DNA from: Micromussa lordhowensis
Taxonomy: Eukaryota; Cnidaria; Anthozoa; Scleractinia; Lobophylliidae
Assembly (NCBI GenBank): GCA_964020085.1
Contig: OZ026599.1
Span: 25,276,734 to 25,340,733 of the forward strand
Direction: 5' to 3'
DNA: 64,000 nucleotides
Of this stretch, positions 42,201-50,002 are shown one piece after another; position 1 is the first letter of the stretch; every line of letters starts with the position of its first letter. The translations under genes and the position numbers were made by a program. The notes beneath the pieces are model-generated. The model worked only from the letters and a program-made list of their open reading frames with translations. It searched no databases and was not told where the DNA came from.

Positions 42201-42819
42201 ACTATACAACAGGGTTCGTAGAAAAGAACCAGTTATACTCTACACTGACGTGTTTAGTGAGCTGTAACTGCTTAGAAAGATCCATATTTTTAGCTTTATC
42301 GAAGTTTATAGGTTTTATTTTAGAAATTTCTCCACTGATTGAAGATTGTTGTTTGCCTTACAGCCCAAACTTACAATGCCCAAATGTCAGAAAAATGTGG
42401 ATTATTTTCTTGAAGCTTGTAGAAAGCTAGGCGTGGACAAGGTGAGCCGGCTGTACATTGACTGTTTCCGCAGGACAATGCTAGAACTTTAACTACAATG
42501 GAAGCCCGCCTTACAGTCACCTCGTTATAACGGCCAGTTTTGTTGTCTCGGCGAAACGCCCATACATTTTCTTATAAGAAAACCCCGTTAATCCGAAAAA
42601 TTATGAAAAATGTCGAAACACTCCCCATCTTCCGCTGGTGCTTTCTAAATCTTTCTCGTGTTCTCAAATTCCTACCGTGTTTTATCGTTCTAAAAACTAA
42701 TATTTGTTATTTTGTAGGAGAAACTCTGCACGCCATCCGATATTCTAGAGGAGAAGAGTCCATTACGAGTTTGCCAGACGGTAGTATCATTACTAGAGCA
42801 CGCCGATGGAGGCGTATAA
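15268..42819 (+). CDS. LRCH: Leucine-rich repeat and calponin-homology domain protein (LRCH)
   Basis: Twenty coding exons join in frame into 704 aa: 15268-15403, 15516-15663, 17763-17889, 18181-18286, 21608-21744, 22588-22653, 24185-24237 (or 24228), 24686-24773, 26452-26670, 34963-35138, 35790-35900, 36382-36424, 36856-36951, 38283-38321, 38865-38960, 39604-39658, 40715-40815, 41771-41908, 42364-42441 and 42718-42819 (TAA). The N-terminal third (about 20-218) is a run of LRRs (LDLSRNKL, LNLSNNKLSSLP, LDFSYNKVSVIP). The family signature VCTKGKLHIFKYL follows at 219. The middle is charged and coiled-coil-like (EEKRREIQKEIE, EAEQRRKKEEEERQ). The C-terminus (about 590-704) is a CH domain (LPDDLPASLADGVVLCHLIN, DYFLEACRKLGV). 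Length and order match vertebrate LRCH1-4 (about 680-770 aa), which are cortical cytoskeleton or DOCK-associated scaffolds; LRCH4 is linked to membrane and Toll-like receptor signalling. Introns carry many mobile elements. Confidence 0.93.
17274..17480 (-). mobile_element. tRNA-derived SINE, antisense copy
   Basis: Read on the minus strand this has the same order as the other copies: GTGGTGGCCTCATGGTTAG head, B-box GGTTCGAGCCCTGG, GTGTTCTTAGGCAAGAC, then CATCCCATCCAGG and AATATTCCTAGTCG. It lies in an LRCH intron. Confidence 0.75.
18986..19440 (-). pseudogene. GIY-YIG endonuclease domain, inverted left arm
   Basis: The minus-strand frame reads INHQCVVYIFKCDSC...ADYIGYTTRHLHQR, then EMLFIRERKPKLNTQSDS and a stop. 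The two Tyr-Ile motifs, the Arg in HLHQR and the C-terminal Glu of the fold are visible. From the Ile-Asn start region to the stop the frame is open. It has no reverse transcriptase in cis on this strand, so it is a dead duplicate of the element's 3' end. Confidence 0.85.
19446..20866 (+). pseudogene. Penelope-type reverse transcriptase, 5'-truncated
   Basis: The open frame starts at 19388, but its first codons are antisense endonuclease sequence from the left arm; genuine RT starts at about 19446. RT motifs in order: KPDKGSGVVVMD, YGLPKTHK, RPILSSTGTYN, LVSYDVCALFTNVP (catalytic Asp), GVAMGSPLGPLMANVFL, YKRYVDDTLA (the catalytic YVDD box) and NNKLPFLGMMI. All catalytic residues are present. 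The N-terminus is cut by the inverted arm, and the frame stops at 20866, out of frame with the following endonuclease. The protein would copy the element's RNA using a nicked chromosomal end as primer; as it stands it is probably inactive. Confidence 0.88.
20841..21300 (+). pseudogene. GIY-YIG endonuclease domain of the Penelope element, frameshifted
   Basis: The frame contains LPFKDQKSADTVRHQL, INHQCVVYIFKCDSC and ADYIGYTTHHLHQR, then breaks after KEAHG. Compared with the inverted left arm there is one extra G in the CCCACGGGCG run, which sends the frame to a stop at 21161; the rest (FIRERKPKLNTQSDS, stop at 21300) continues in another frame. It is also out of frame with the preceding RT. 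This endonuclease would normally nick the target DNA. Confidence 0.85.
21790..22290. repeat. Diverged inverted-repeat DNA, LRCH intron
   Basis: Related motifs recur on both strands (ATGATTGGCTTAAAAAACT, GTGATTGGCTAGATTGATTA, ACTCAATTGAAAACTGCTCT, ACTCAGTCGAAAACCACTTA). This fits one or more old fold-back elements. No coding sequence is seen. Confidence 0.5.
23145..24127. mobile_element. Possible non-autonomous DNA element, AGGGACATGTTG family
   Basis: The start AGGGACATGTTGCGGAGAC and the end GTTGCTGCTACATATCCCT are imperfect inverted repeats. They match the better preserved pair at 29680-29936. About 980 bp lie between them and show no coding motifs. Confidence 0.4.
25904..26250 (+). mobile_element. 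tRNA-derived SINE fragment split by a MITE
   Basis: SINE body motifs (TTCTTGGGCAAGATGC, CAGTGCCTCTCTCCACC, GGGAGTAACC) run to 26008, and the body resumes at 26162 with GCATCCCATCCAGG, exactly as in the uninterrupted copies. The MITE at 26009-26161 therefore inserted into an existing SINE. The head of the SINE is missing. Confidence 0.8.
26009..26161 (-). mobile_element. MITE, TACAATCTTGGACA family, copy 3
   Basis: The ends TACAATCTTGGACAAAATAA and CTGTCCAAGATTGTA match copies 1 and 2 in the opposite orientation, with more substitutions in the core. It is nested in a SINE, which fixes the order of insertion. Confidence 0.85.
26746..26924. repeat. Fold-back element just downstream of an LRCH exon
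   Basis: The left arm GACCCTATGCAAAAATGGCT...AACATAGCCTCACTAACCTC and a right arm ending AGCCAATTTTGCATAGGGTC are reverse complements over most of their length. The element begins 75 bp after the donor site of the exon at 26452-26670. Confidence 0.8.
29472..29648 (+). CDS. LRCH: Candidate alternative last exon of LRCH encoding a membrane anchor
   Basis: A strong acceptor (pyrimidine tract ending TTTCATTTCATTTCAG) precedes a 58-codon open frame ending in TAG. The phase is 0, the same as the donor at 26670, so splicing exon 9 to this exon keeps frame. The encoded tail begins INARPPLQIPSFKT and then has about 34 almost uninterrupted hydrophobic residues with a central NPGA (WPILAVFLYALF, then VFLSFFVALLCMGIFWVF), and ends FKER. 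The predicted isoform of about 418 aa would keep the LRRs, lose the later coiled coil and the CH domain, and gain a C-terminal anchor or hairpin. No consensus poly(A) signal was found close by. Whether it is used is inference; it could also be a fortuitous open frame. Confidence 0.5.
   Translation: MNARPPLQIPSFKTIFFSTTSWPILAVFLYALFNPGAVFLSFFVALLCMGIFWVFKER
29680..29936. mobile_element. Short inverted-repeat element, AGGGGCATGTTG family
   Basis: The left end AGGGGCATGTTGTAGAAAT and the complement of the right end (AGGGGACATGTTGCAGCAAC) form terminal inverted repeats around about 220 bp. It starts 32 bp after the stop codon of the candidate alternative exon. Confidence 0.65.
29937..34962. other. 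LRCH intron, mostly featureless AT-rich DNA
   Basis: About 5 kb before the coiled-coil exon at 34963 shows no recognisable exon. One fold-back element lies at 34427-34565, and a worn SINE-like stretch (AGTGTCCCATCCATAGGGAG) lies near 34030. Nothing else could be supported. Confidence 0.5.
34427..34565. repeat. Fold-back repeat
   Basis: The left arm CGAACACAAGAGACAGTGTT and the right arm AACACTGTCTCAAGTGTTTG are inverted with one or two mismatches, separated by about 80 bp. Confidence 0.7.
37274..37551 (+). mobile_element. tRNA-derived SINE with CTTAC tail
   Basis: This is the most complete uninterrupted copy: head GGCCTCATGGTTAATGCCCTC, B-box GGTTCGAGCCCTGG, body TTCTTGGGCAAGACACTTGC, TAGCATCC and AATACTCCTAG, then GTATGCAGACTTTACC and a (CTTAC)n tail to 37551. 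A 3' microsatellite tail is typical of SINEs mobilised by LINE machinery. Confidence 0.85.
37837..38074. mobile_element. MITE with GGCTGGGTTGTTC inverted ends
   Basis: The termini GGCTGGGTTGTTCAAAGC and GCTTTCGAACAACCCGGCC are inverted, and a second inner pair (AACCCAGGATTA / TAATCCTGGGTT) lies just inside. Fragments of the same family occur near 46667-46790 and 50495-50525. Confidence 0.75.
39219..39430 (+). mobile_element. SINE fragment with same-site fold-back insertion
   Basis: The SINE body CCTCTCTCCACC is interrupted at about 39260-39420 by an insertion with ends CCCGGTCCCAGCTCTTCAAA and CCAACCGGGGCCA, then resumes with GGTGTG. The internal ATCCACC repeats match the insertion in the SINE at 8.9 kb. 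An adjoining stretch at 39000-39065 (GGTTCACTCCTGGCTGGGG) may be the SINE head. Confidence 0.6.
39775..40055 (+). repeat. Interspersed repeat, plus-oriented copy
   Basis: Motifs TTTTGAAAAGAACCCC, ACCAAGATCCTGTTTTGTG, GAGGAACCAATTCT, CTCCCGCTGT and CCCTAAGAGATACAAAACGA recur in the same order, but inverted, at 41340-41645. A G-run precedes it at about 39757-39770. The family was not identified. Confidence 0.75.
41340..41645 (-). repeat. Interspersed repeat, inverted copy
   Basis: This is the reverse-complement relative of 39775-40055 (AGAATTGGTTCCTCCTAAGG, AAAACAGGATCTTGGTACC, GGTTCTTTTCAAAAATCC), diverged by perhaps a quarter of positions by eye. The pair brackets the LRCH exon 40715-40815. 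Confidence 0.75.
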
Positions 42820-44445
42820 CAGCAGTATGCACATTGAAATCACAAGTGTGATGGCTCCCAATCCTTAACATCGAGGCGATTTGTCCATTGAAAGCCCTGA
42901 AAAATGATATTTAAAATACGAAAAGAAAAATCTTCCATTGGTTCTTACTGAAAACAGAAAAAAATATATTATTGATACATGTACAAAGAAATATGATCTG
43001 GTTAGGTTTGCTCAAAACATGTAGTACATTTTCATTGCGTTATCATAGAAGCGAATGTGGATTGTGGAGGTTCCCTTGATTTTTTATAGGTACTCTTATC
43101 AAAATATGAATTGTTCTGTACCATTCCATGCCAACAAAATGTGCCGTTCAGCCGTTTTGAAACTGTAGGGCTGGAGACCTTAGTGGTCCTCAGAGTAGGA
43201 GAGCCGTGTAGGAGACTGGGTTCTAGTATTTGGGTCTCTCACGACCAGGAGAATGGATTCTAGGGGCTGACGTCTCTACAAGTGAAGAACGAACTATCGA
43301 ATAAAAAAGGTCCCCTGTATAAATCATTGAGAATTAATTACGTCTATGTTATATGATACTTAGTGTTGATTTTTTAATCTAAAGTGGGTAACGCACGCAC
43401 CATGTCCATTTTGAGGGAGGGAAAATGATAAGCCTGACCTCTGCACAATCTTAAGTCCCCCCCCCCCCCTTTAGAGATAGAATAGAGGGCACTTACCAAA
43501 ACTGCCCTGTATACGCCTTTTATTTTCGAGAGCCTTTGTGTAAAGTAGTTTTCTGATTAGCATAGACACGTAAGTGTCTTATAGAGCTACGAAACTCTCA
43601 AGGCGTGGCACGGTTAGATTAAGTCCAAGAAATTTGAGCCCGCTGTAAACGCACTTTCTGTGTCACGCGGGTCAAAAAACTGAATATTTTAAATACAATA
43701 AGAACTGTCGTGAAGGCTTATCAAACATAATTTTGTAGTAAATGTGAAACGGCACAAAAAATATCACCCTAGAATAAAATGCTTTCTTTTCTCAAATACG
43801 AATCGTGTACATTTAGAGGGAGAAGCAAGAAACCAGCGGGTAAAATGGCCGCGTTCCAATTTTCGTACGTACATTGTTTCCACTCGCGCTTGTCGCACGG
43901 TACAAGTCTGGACAATGGAGTGTCCGCGTGGAAGATTTGCACCAAGATTTTTCTATAAATAAGATAAGAGATGGCTACAACAGAAAGAATTATCGATTCT
44001 GAATATTCTTGTACTAGTTTGAATTTTTAAAATACTAAATTCGGAGCTAGTATTCTAAACTGCTATTGAACATGTGTTACTTTGATTCTTGATAGCAATC
44101 CGCGCCTTCAGTGTTATTGATTTTTTTATAAATTTTGTTAAGAACAATAATAAAACTCAGATTTCAGCCTCTATTAGCTGTGTTTATCGTTTAACCAAGG
44201 AGTGTGACTTTGAGACTGTAAATTTATATTACAAGAAAATACACAGTACAGTTGTGAATAAATATTGCATGTATTAAGGAAAAAACCCAAATTCATTTAT
44301 TTTTCTCTTAGTCATAAAAATTACAATTTCCTCGATTGTGATTGGTTTAAAAAACTCCTATTTTCCACTAATTCTCTTGCCAAGTTGTTATCGGACAGTT
44401 TGTTATCGGACAGTTCAATAAGCCAATCACATTCGAAGTTGTAGT
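42820..44445. other. LRCH 3' flank, no gene
   Basis: A possible poly(A) signal AATAAA lies at 43300-43305, about 480 bp after the LRCH stop. The remainder shows a C-run near 43450 and no coding or repeat structure that could be named. Confidence 0.45.
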
Positions 44446-44723
44446 TTAAGGCGGGGGTCCACCTGAAAGCCGTATTTTGGCTTGGTATTATGTTCTTAAT
44501 GCAAATATCTCGTTTACGTTTCAAGCAATCAAGAATCTGTTCACTCATTACACACATCTATGTTTTGCGCCGTTTTGTAAATTTTTTGGTGATTTTTAGG
44601 TTTATTTGGAGACAGATAGTTTTTCTCAAAGGATTAGTAAAATTTATGGAAATAGGAAATTTTGAAGATTTGGTGTTGTTTTAAAATTAGAGTTTGAAGT
44701 TAAAAATTGATAGATACACACCA
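44446..44723 (+). repeat. 278-bp direct duplication, copy 1
   Basis: This begins TTAAGGCGGGGGTCCACC and ends GATAGATACACACCA. It appears identical to 45359-45636 throughout, judged from identical translated frames and sampled bases. Confidence 0.9.
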
Positions 44724-45358
44724 AACAGTTGCCTAACAACCCGAGTGCCATTGTGGGGTCGGGCAACTGTCTGGTGGTGTTCCATAACCTTTTCTCCCCC
44801 TTTCAACCTCTCTTTAAACTTCCTCAAATTTCACTTTAATTCAGGTAAACCCCCACCTTAAAGGAGGACAATTTCGAATATTCCTGACATTTAAACCCAG
44901 GTTTTTTTATGCCAGATATATTAATCTGATATCGATACAAGTTAAAACGCGTGTTTTAACATGTTTGTTTAAGGAAAAAAAAAAACGAAAAATAATTCAA
45001 ACAAAATGCTCCTCGTTCTCTGCTCCTCCCTACCCCCCTCATGGGGTAGAGTTAACGGGAGCAGAGTCTCTGCAGAGTCCCACCCTCACCGGTCCACCCG
45101 CACGAGGAGCCTCCAACACCCCTTCGATGCGACTAAATTTAAATAAGAGGTGAAATGCTCTTTGCCTCCCTTTTGGGAGGCATTTCTTAGACTCGCACGA
45201 GGCGAAGCCTCGTTTTCGCGCTAAGCTTATTGTTGTCCTATAATGCCATGCAATCGCTGTTTTCATATCTAATCGTGACAGACGCGTTAAATTTGTGATT
45301 TTCTTCACATCTATTAGCTTGACAGTAGCTACAGCTTGAAAAACCTTGAAAACTTCTC

Positions 45359-45636
45359 TTAAGGCGGGGGTCCACCTGAAAGCCGTATTTTGGCTTGGTA
45401 TTATGTTCTTAATGCAAATATCTCGTTTACGTTTCAAGCAATCAAGAATCTGTTCACTCATTACACACATCTATGTTTTGCGCCGTTTTGTAAATTTTTT
45501 GGTGATTTTTAGGTTTATTTGGAGACAGATAGTTTTTCTCAAAGGATTAGTAAAATTTATGGAAATAGGAAATTTTGAAGATTTGGTGTTGTTTTAAAAT
45601 TAGAGTTTGAAGTTAAAAATTGATAGATACACACCA
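45359..45636 (+). repeat. 278-bp direct duplication, copy 2
   Basis: This is the second copy of the unit at 44446-44723 in the same orientation, 913 bp downstream. The sequence between the copies is unrelated and holds no gene. A recent local duplication or a pair of young repeats with defined ends would explain it. Confidence 0.9.
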
Positions 45637-45936
45637 CCGAATTGGCCCTATTACCATAACTTATCAACAACCATATCTCCTTCATAGAAATTAAGAACCC
45701 ACTTAGCCTAAATTGCCGATAACTGCCTCAAAATACAAGAACCTATTTTGCCAGACTTCAAAAAATTTAGGTTCTTACCCACAGGTTTTTCCTGTAGTTG
45801 GACGGTTCTCTAGGTTTCAGTCCATATTCATGCAATACTTCAGCTATCGTGCTGCTAAAACACAACGAACGTCACCTCAAAGAAGGTTTAATGAAAAAAA
45901 CAATAGCTTTGCACGTGCGTTGTAAATCTTTATACA

Positions 45937-46305
45937 TAGGGAGCTTTAGCAAATCACGACGGCGACGGCAACGAGAACGTCGGCAAACAAAGGTTTAATG
46001 AGCAGAACAATGGTTCTGCAGGTGCGTTTTGATTCTTTGTACATTTCTTTGCCGTCCTCTGCAAAACAACAACGTGAAGTGACCAAGTTCTACGTGTTTT
46101 GGAGTACGAGAATCGCAATGGTTAATTTTTCGTTTCTTCCTTTGGAATTGAACGCTGTCATTACATTTTTAGCCTGAGCAGGATTTTAGACCGATAGGCG
46201 AACTGAACAAATCTACACAGTTGAGACATTCGAGGGTAAAATATAAATACTTTTTTCACAAGGCGTCGTTCTCGGCGTCGCCGTCGTCAATGCTAAAGCT
46301 CCCTA
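45937..46305. mobile_element. CGACGGC-type MITE, complete copy
   Basis: The terminal inverted repeats are TAGGGAGCTTTAGCA on the left and TGCTAAAGCTCCCTA on the right, each followed by a CGACGGCGACG / CGTCGCCGTCGTC block. Its 369 bp have no coding capacity. GC-rich ends of this type are recalled as abundant in stony-coral genomes, which is unverified here. A second copy starts 5 bp later at 46311. Confidence 0.85.
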
Positions 46306-46766
46306 TTTAATAGGGAGCTCAAGCAAACCACGACGGCAACGGCAACGAGAACGTCATCAAACAAAAGGTTTAATGAGCAGAACAATGACTGTGTACGTGC
46401 GTTATAATTCTTGGTACATTTCTTAGCCATGTTAACCGTCCTCTGTAAAAGGACAACGTGAAATGACCAAGTTCTGGATATTTTGGAGAACGTGAGCGAC
46501 GGCGGCTTATTTTTCGTATTTTCTATTGGAATTGTACGCTGGCATTGCATATTAAGCTTGAGCAAGTTCTGAGATCGATAAACGTACTGAACAGATCTAG
46601 GCATGTGCGAAATTCGACGGTAAAATAATATATAGATTTAGGTCAACCTAAAAGCGGAGCTCCTGTAGCCCGATTAGGCTTATCCAGGATAAGGTTGAAT
46701 TTTGAGTTCAGTTTTGTAACTTTGCTGCAAGGTTTTCTGCATATTGTTTGGCCTTGTGTTTTGTGT

Positions 46767-47672
46767 TTAATAATCACAAAACCTGATACATATCCCCCCC
46801 TCGGGAGAGTTTTGTCAAGTGCGCTCATTAGTATGCAAACCACGGCGATGTCGGTTGTCGTCGGCGAAATGTTTTTTTGCCCAAAAATTCGGTCTAAATC
46901 TTTCGGAGATGGAAGTCAGGACATTCCTAAGGATAAAGAAAGTAATTTGGGACCAGTTGCTGGCTTTTCAGGCAAGGGTAAGCTGTATTCAGCTGTATTT
47001 TAGTTTTGCGTGTGCAAATCCAACACGCCACGTTTTTGAATAAATTACGGCTTGAATTACAAAGTGTTTTTTTGATCGTTTGTAGCCCGCCGAGGTCATT
47101 TTTTCGTCTAAATCACTTGAGATTAGTTCGAAAAAGACTTGCCCATCCAACTTTCAGCTCTCGGACAATAATTCAGCGTTTTTTTTACCAAAACGCTGCT
47201 TGCTCTTACAGTCATGTTTTGCCGTTGCTACGGGCAACTATCTCTTCCTTTGGCTACGCAAGCGGTGGGTGATGTGCCAAAAGATAAATCTAATTAAGTT
47301 TGGTTTCGTTCGATTTCGCTGAAATTTTAACATGATGTAGCTGAATTGTTAAGGAACAAATTTTGTCTTTATCGATGTGTGCTAGCTGTTAACGCGAACG
47401 AGATATATCGCTTTGAAGTCGTATTTTTGGACAAAATTCTTTGCATAGCGAAATTTCCGGGTTTTTTCGTAATCGGGTCATATGTTTATTTTGACGGCAA
47501 AAATAGCCCTGAAAAGGTCATTGAATAACAATTCAAACGAATGTAAATTTGTTATGTTTTGAGATGATTTTGGAGTGAAAGAAAGGTTTTTTCGATATTT
47601 GCTGTATATTTTTCCCGCGAAAAATTCCACCGCGATGTCGGAAATGAGTTAATAATCACAAAACCTGATACA
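46767..47672. repeat. Block flanked by a 24-bp direct repeat
   Basis: TTAATAATCACAAAACCTGA plus TACA occurs at 46767-46790 and again at 47649-47672. The 858 bp between have no recognisable protein. The direct repeat could be a long target-site duplication or the edge of a tandem duplication. Confidence 0.6.
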
Positions 47673-48051
47673 CACAAAAAAACTGCTTCCACTGTTCCAC
47701 TGTTTCCACGTAAACACGACAAACGTTACTCCTTTAGCTGACCTAGCATATTGTGTAGCCGCGTTGAGCTCCAGAAAGCCCGCGAAAAATTAAGCCTCCT
47801 TTTGGTTTAGACGTCCCCTTATGATCCCCTTATGGCCGCCATCTTGCGCGACTCCACCGTCGTCGTCGCCGTCGTGCGTACGCGCCCACGAGCAATACCG
47901 CTGTCCATGATTAACCATGAGAAAATCCATACATGGGTTTCTTTTTCCTATATGGTTATGGGGCTCCGCTTGGCGGCCCTTCGGGCCGCCGGAGCTCCGC
48001 TATAAATTAATTTTTTCTAGGCGTCGTCCTTGGCGTCGCCGTCGTCGTTGC

Positions 48052-48055
<4 letters not shown>

Positions 48056-48084
<29 letters not shown>

Positions 48085-48713
48085 CTCTAGTGCGCACGCT
48101 ATTCATTGGTCACGCGCGTGCCACGTCATTTTCAAGCGCGCGCACCGAGTCGAAAACTTAACAAAATATAGAGCTGATGACCTTTGCGTTAACTTGGTGT
48201 GCGAATATTTTTGTTGGAAGCTCGGTGACCCCCACTTTTTTTTCGGCAGATCACTTCCTTTTTTAACTCTCTACATTATACTAAAAAAACAAAAAAATCT
48301 GTGTGTGGGAAGTTGTAATTATTTGTCATATACTATTAAAAAAGGGTCGAATTGGTACATGGAGACAGGTGTGCGTGAGTTAGAAGTTGTCTTTTTTAAG
48401 GCTAATTCTAGCTGATTTAATGACATATGTAGCAAAGATCTATCAATTAGGCCTATATAAGCCGTGTTAAACATTCATAGCTTAGAGATGATTCTTCAAC
48501 TTAAATATATGCCGATAGTAATGAATCCGGTCAGAATCGCCTCGAATGACTGAGAATCGTAGAAATGCTATGGTCTGAGCTACGCTTTATCTTGAAAACG
48601 AGTTCGGTGACCCCCGATTATTTTTACGTTTTTTATCTAATCTTATCATTTTCTACCGTCAGTCAAAGTTTTAAAAAAATCTGTGTGTGGGAAGTTTTTG
48701 GGCGCGAACGTCC
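48056..48713. mobile_element. piggyBac-type MITE 1 (TTAA target)
   Basis: The 15-bp perfect terminal inverted repeats are GGACGTTCGCGCCCA and TGGGCGCGAACGTCC, directly flanked by TTAA on both sides (48052-48055, 48714-48717). TTAA target duplication is the hallmark of piggyBac transposases. The 658-bp interior has an imperfect internal repeat (GGTGACCCCC..., TCTGTGTGTGGGAAGTT, twice) and no transposase, so it is non-autonomous. Confidence 0.85.
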
Positions 48714-48724
48714 TTAAGGTCCCT

Positions 48725-49160
48725 AATAATGTGAAATAACAAATTCTGTGTAGTCAATCGTATCCGGATATTTTTGAATCCGCAACTTTTTCTTTCCGGA
48801 TTCAAACTCATGGAGAGCGGACTCTAAAATATCCGGATTTCGCTGCCGAATTCGTCGGATGCGTGTGGACGGAACCCATGTCCGGGAAGAAAAGTTGCGG
48901 ATTCAAAAATATCCGGATACGTGTGGTGGACCCACGACGGCAACGGAAGGTCGTTAAACAAAAGATTTAATGAGCAGGACAATGGTTGTGCACGTGCGGT
49001 ATAATTTCCGGATACGGCTTCCGTCCACACGCATCGGGCGAATAAGGATATTTTTGATTTCGCTGTCCATGAATACGCTACGTGTGGACGGGGAAATTTT
49101 TAAATCCGGAAAGAAAAAGGTTGCGGACTCAGACATAGCCGAATACGTGTGGACGGCCCT
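48725..49160. mobile_element. CGTGTGGACGG repeats
   Basis: Segments at about 48740-48930 and 49008-49160 share ATCCGGATA, TTGCGGATTC and CGTGTGGACGG motifs in both orientations (CCGTCCACACG...CGTGTGGACGG). They look like two inverted-repeat elements, the second lying within a CGACGGC-type MITE copy (48931-49007 and 49161-49220). Confidence 0.6.
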
Positions 49161-49224
49161 AAGGAACGCGAACGAGGACGGCTAATTTTTCGTATTTCCG
49201 TTTGGCATTGCATAGTTAGCTTAA

Positions 49225-49998
49225 GGTGGCCGAACACAGTTTTCAAGTGCCTATGCGTAATTCACCATAACTTTTGAACTATTTATGCTTTGGCGCCCGA
49301 TTTTTGCAAGAGTAAAGATTAATCGCAGAAGTGTTTATTCTTGCATTTTGACTAGGGTGTCCGCTGTTGCCATGGCAACGAGTCTGATTAAATACAAGGC
49401 TTAAATAATGGTTTTTGCTTATTTAAAAAAAATCCAGTCGTTAGATTGTTTTCATTTTTTGCACACTACGAATTGACATTAAATCCCTTCTGTTAACACT
49501 GTTCTAATAAAATTTTGACATAGGCGATTTTTGCAATTCGCCGTTAATCGTTTTCTGTACTATTAAAAATTCCCTATGTCAAAATCCAGATTTCTCGTGA
49601 TAGATCATTCAAGGGGTCTCTGCTCTATTTTTTTGCCAAATTTCTTGGAATTCTAACGACTGGATCGTTAGAAATCGGCAGGTTTCTGCTAAAGCAATCG
49701 GTCTCAATTTTTCGAGCAACTGCGCATGCGTTGCATTTAACTGGGTTCTTTCGGTAACAAACAAAAGCTGAAAATTGCTGGGTTCTTAGCATTATTTCCT
49801 TTCCTAACAAATCTTTGTAATAAAAGACTAAAGCCATCAATACACTGCGTTCAATTATAGTGAAAAATAACACAGATAGTGCGGTTGTTGAGTAAACAAA
49901 ATGATCGCTCTATTGACTGCATGTTTGTTTATTGAAATCCTTGTGCACGTGCTGAATTGCATCAGCAAATGCGCGCGCTAAAACTGTGTTCGGCCACC
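49225..49998. mobile_element. piggyBac-type MITE 2 (TTAA target)
   Basis: The 19-bp perfect inverted ends are GGTGGCCGAACACAGTTTT and AAAACTGTGTTCGGCCACC, flanked by TTAA at 49221-49224 and 49999-50002. Its 774-bp interior has no transposase. Its ends differ from MITE 1, so it belongs to a different family mobilised by the same type of enzyme. Confidence 0.88.
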
Positions 49999-50002
49999 TT
50001 AA

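Larger units (their letters stand above)
46311..48727. mobile_element. Second CGACGGC-type MITE, split by later insertions
   Basis: The left part (46311 to about 46620) starts TAGGGAGCTCAAGC and follows copy 1 closely. The right end (GGCGTCGCCGTCGTCGTTGC) appears only at 48018-48051, and its last bases (TTAAGGTCCCTA) are found after a further insertion, at 48714-48725. About 1.4 kb of other repeats (46621-48017) and a piggyBac-type MITE (48056-48713) therefore lie inside it. No genes are present. Confidence 0.65.

Noticed and set aside
42500..42620. Possible extra LRCH exon (frame beginning at 42540)
   Set aside because: The ACAATGGAAGCCCGCCTTAC ... CCTCGTTATAACGG text looks like a worn DNA-transposon terminus, and the flanking LRCH exons (42364-42441 and 42718-42819) already join in phase 0 through conserved CH-domain sequence.
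45039..45470. 143-codon minus-strand frame
   Set aside because: It spans the edge of the 278-bp duplication and unrelated repeat DNA, and its other half recurs at 44321-44557 only because of the duplication. No domain is seen.
46695..47003. 102-codon plus-strand frame
   Set aside because: It overlaps a MITE fragment and the start of the 24-bp-repeat block; composition looks non-coding.
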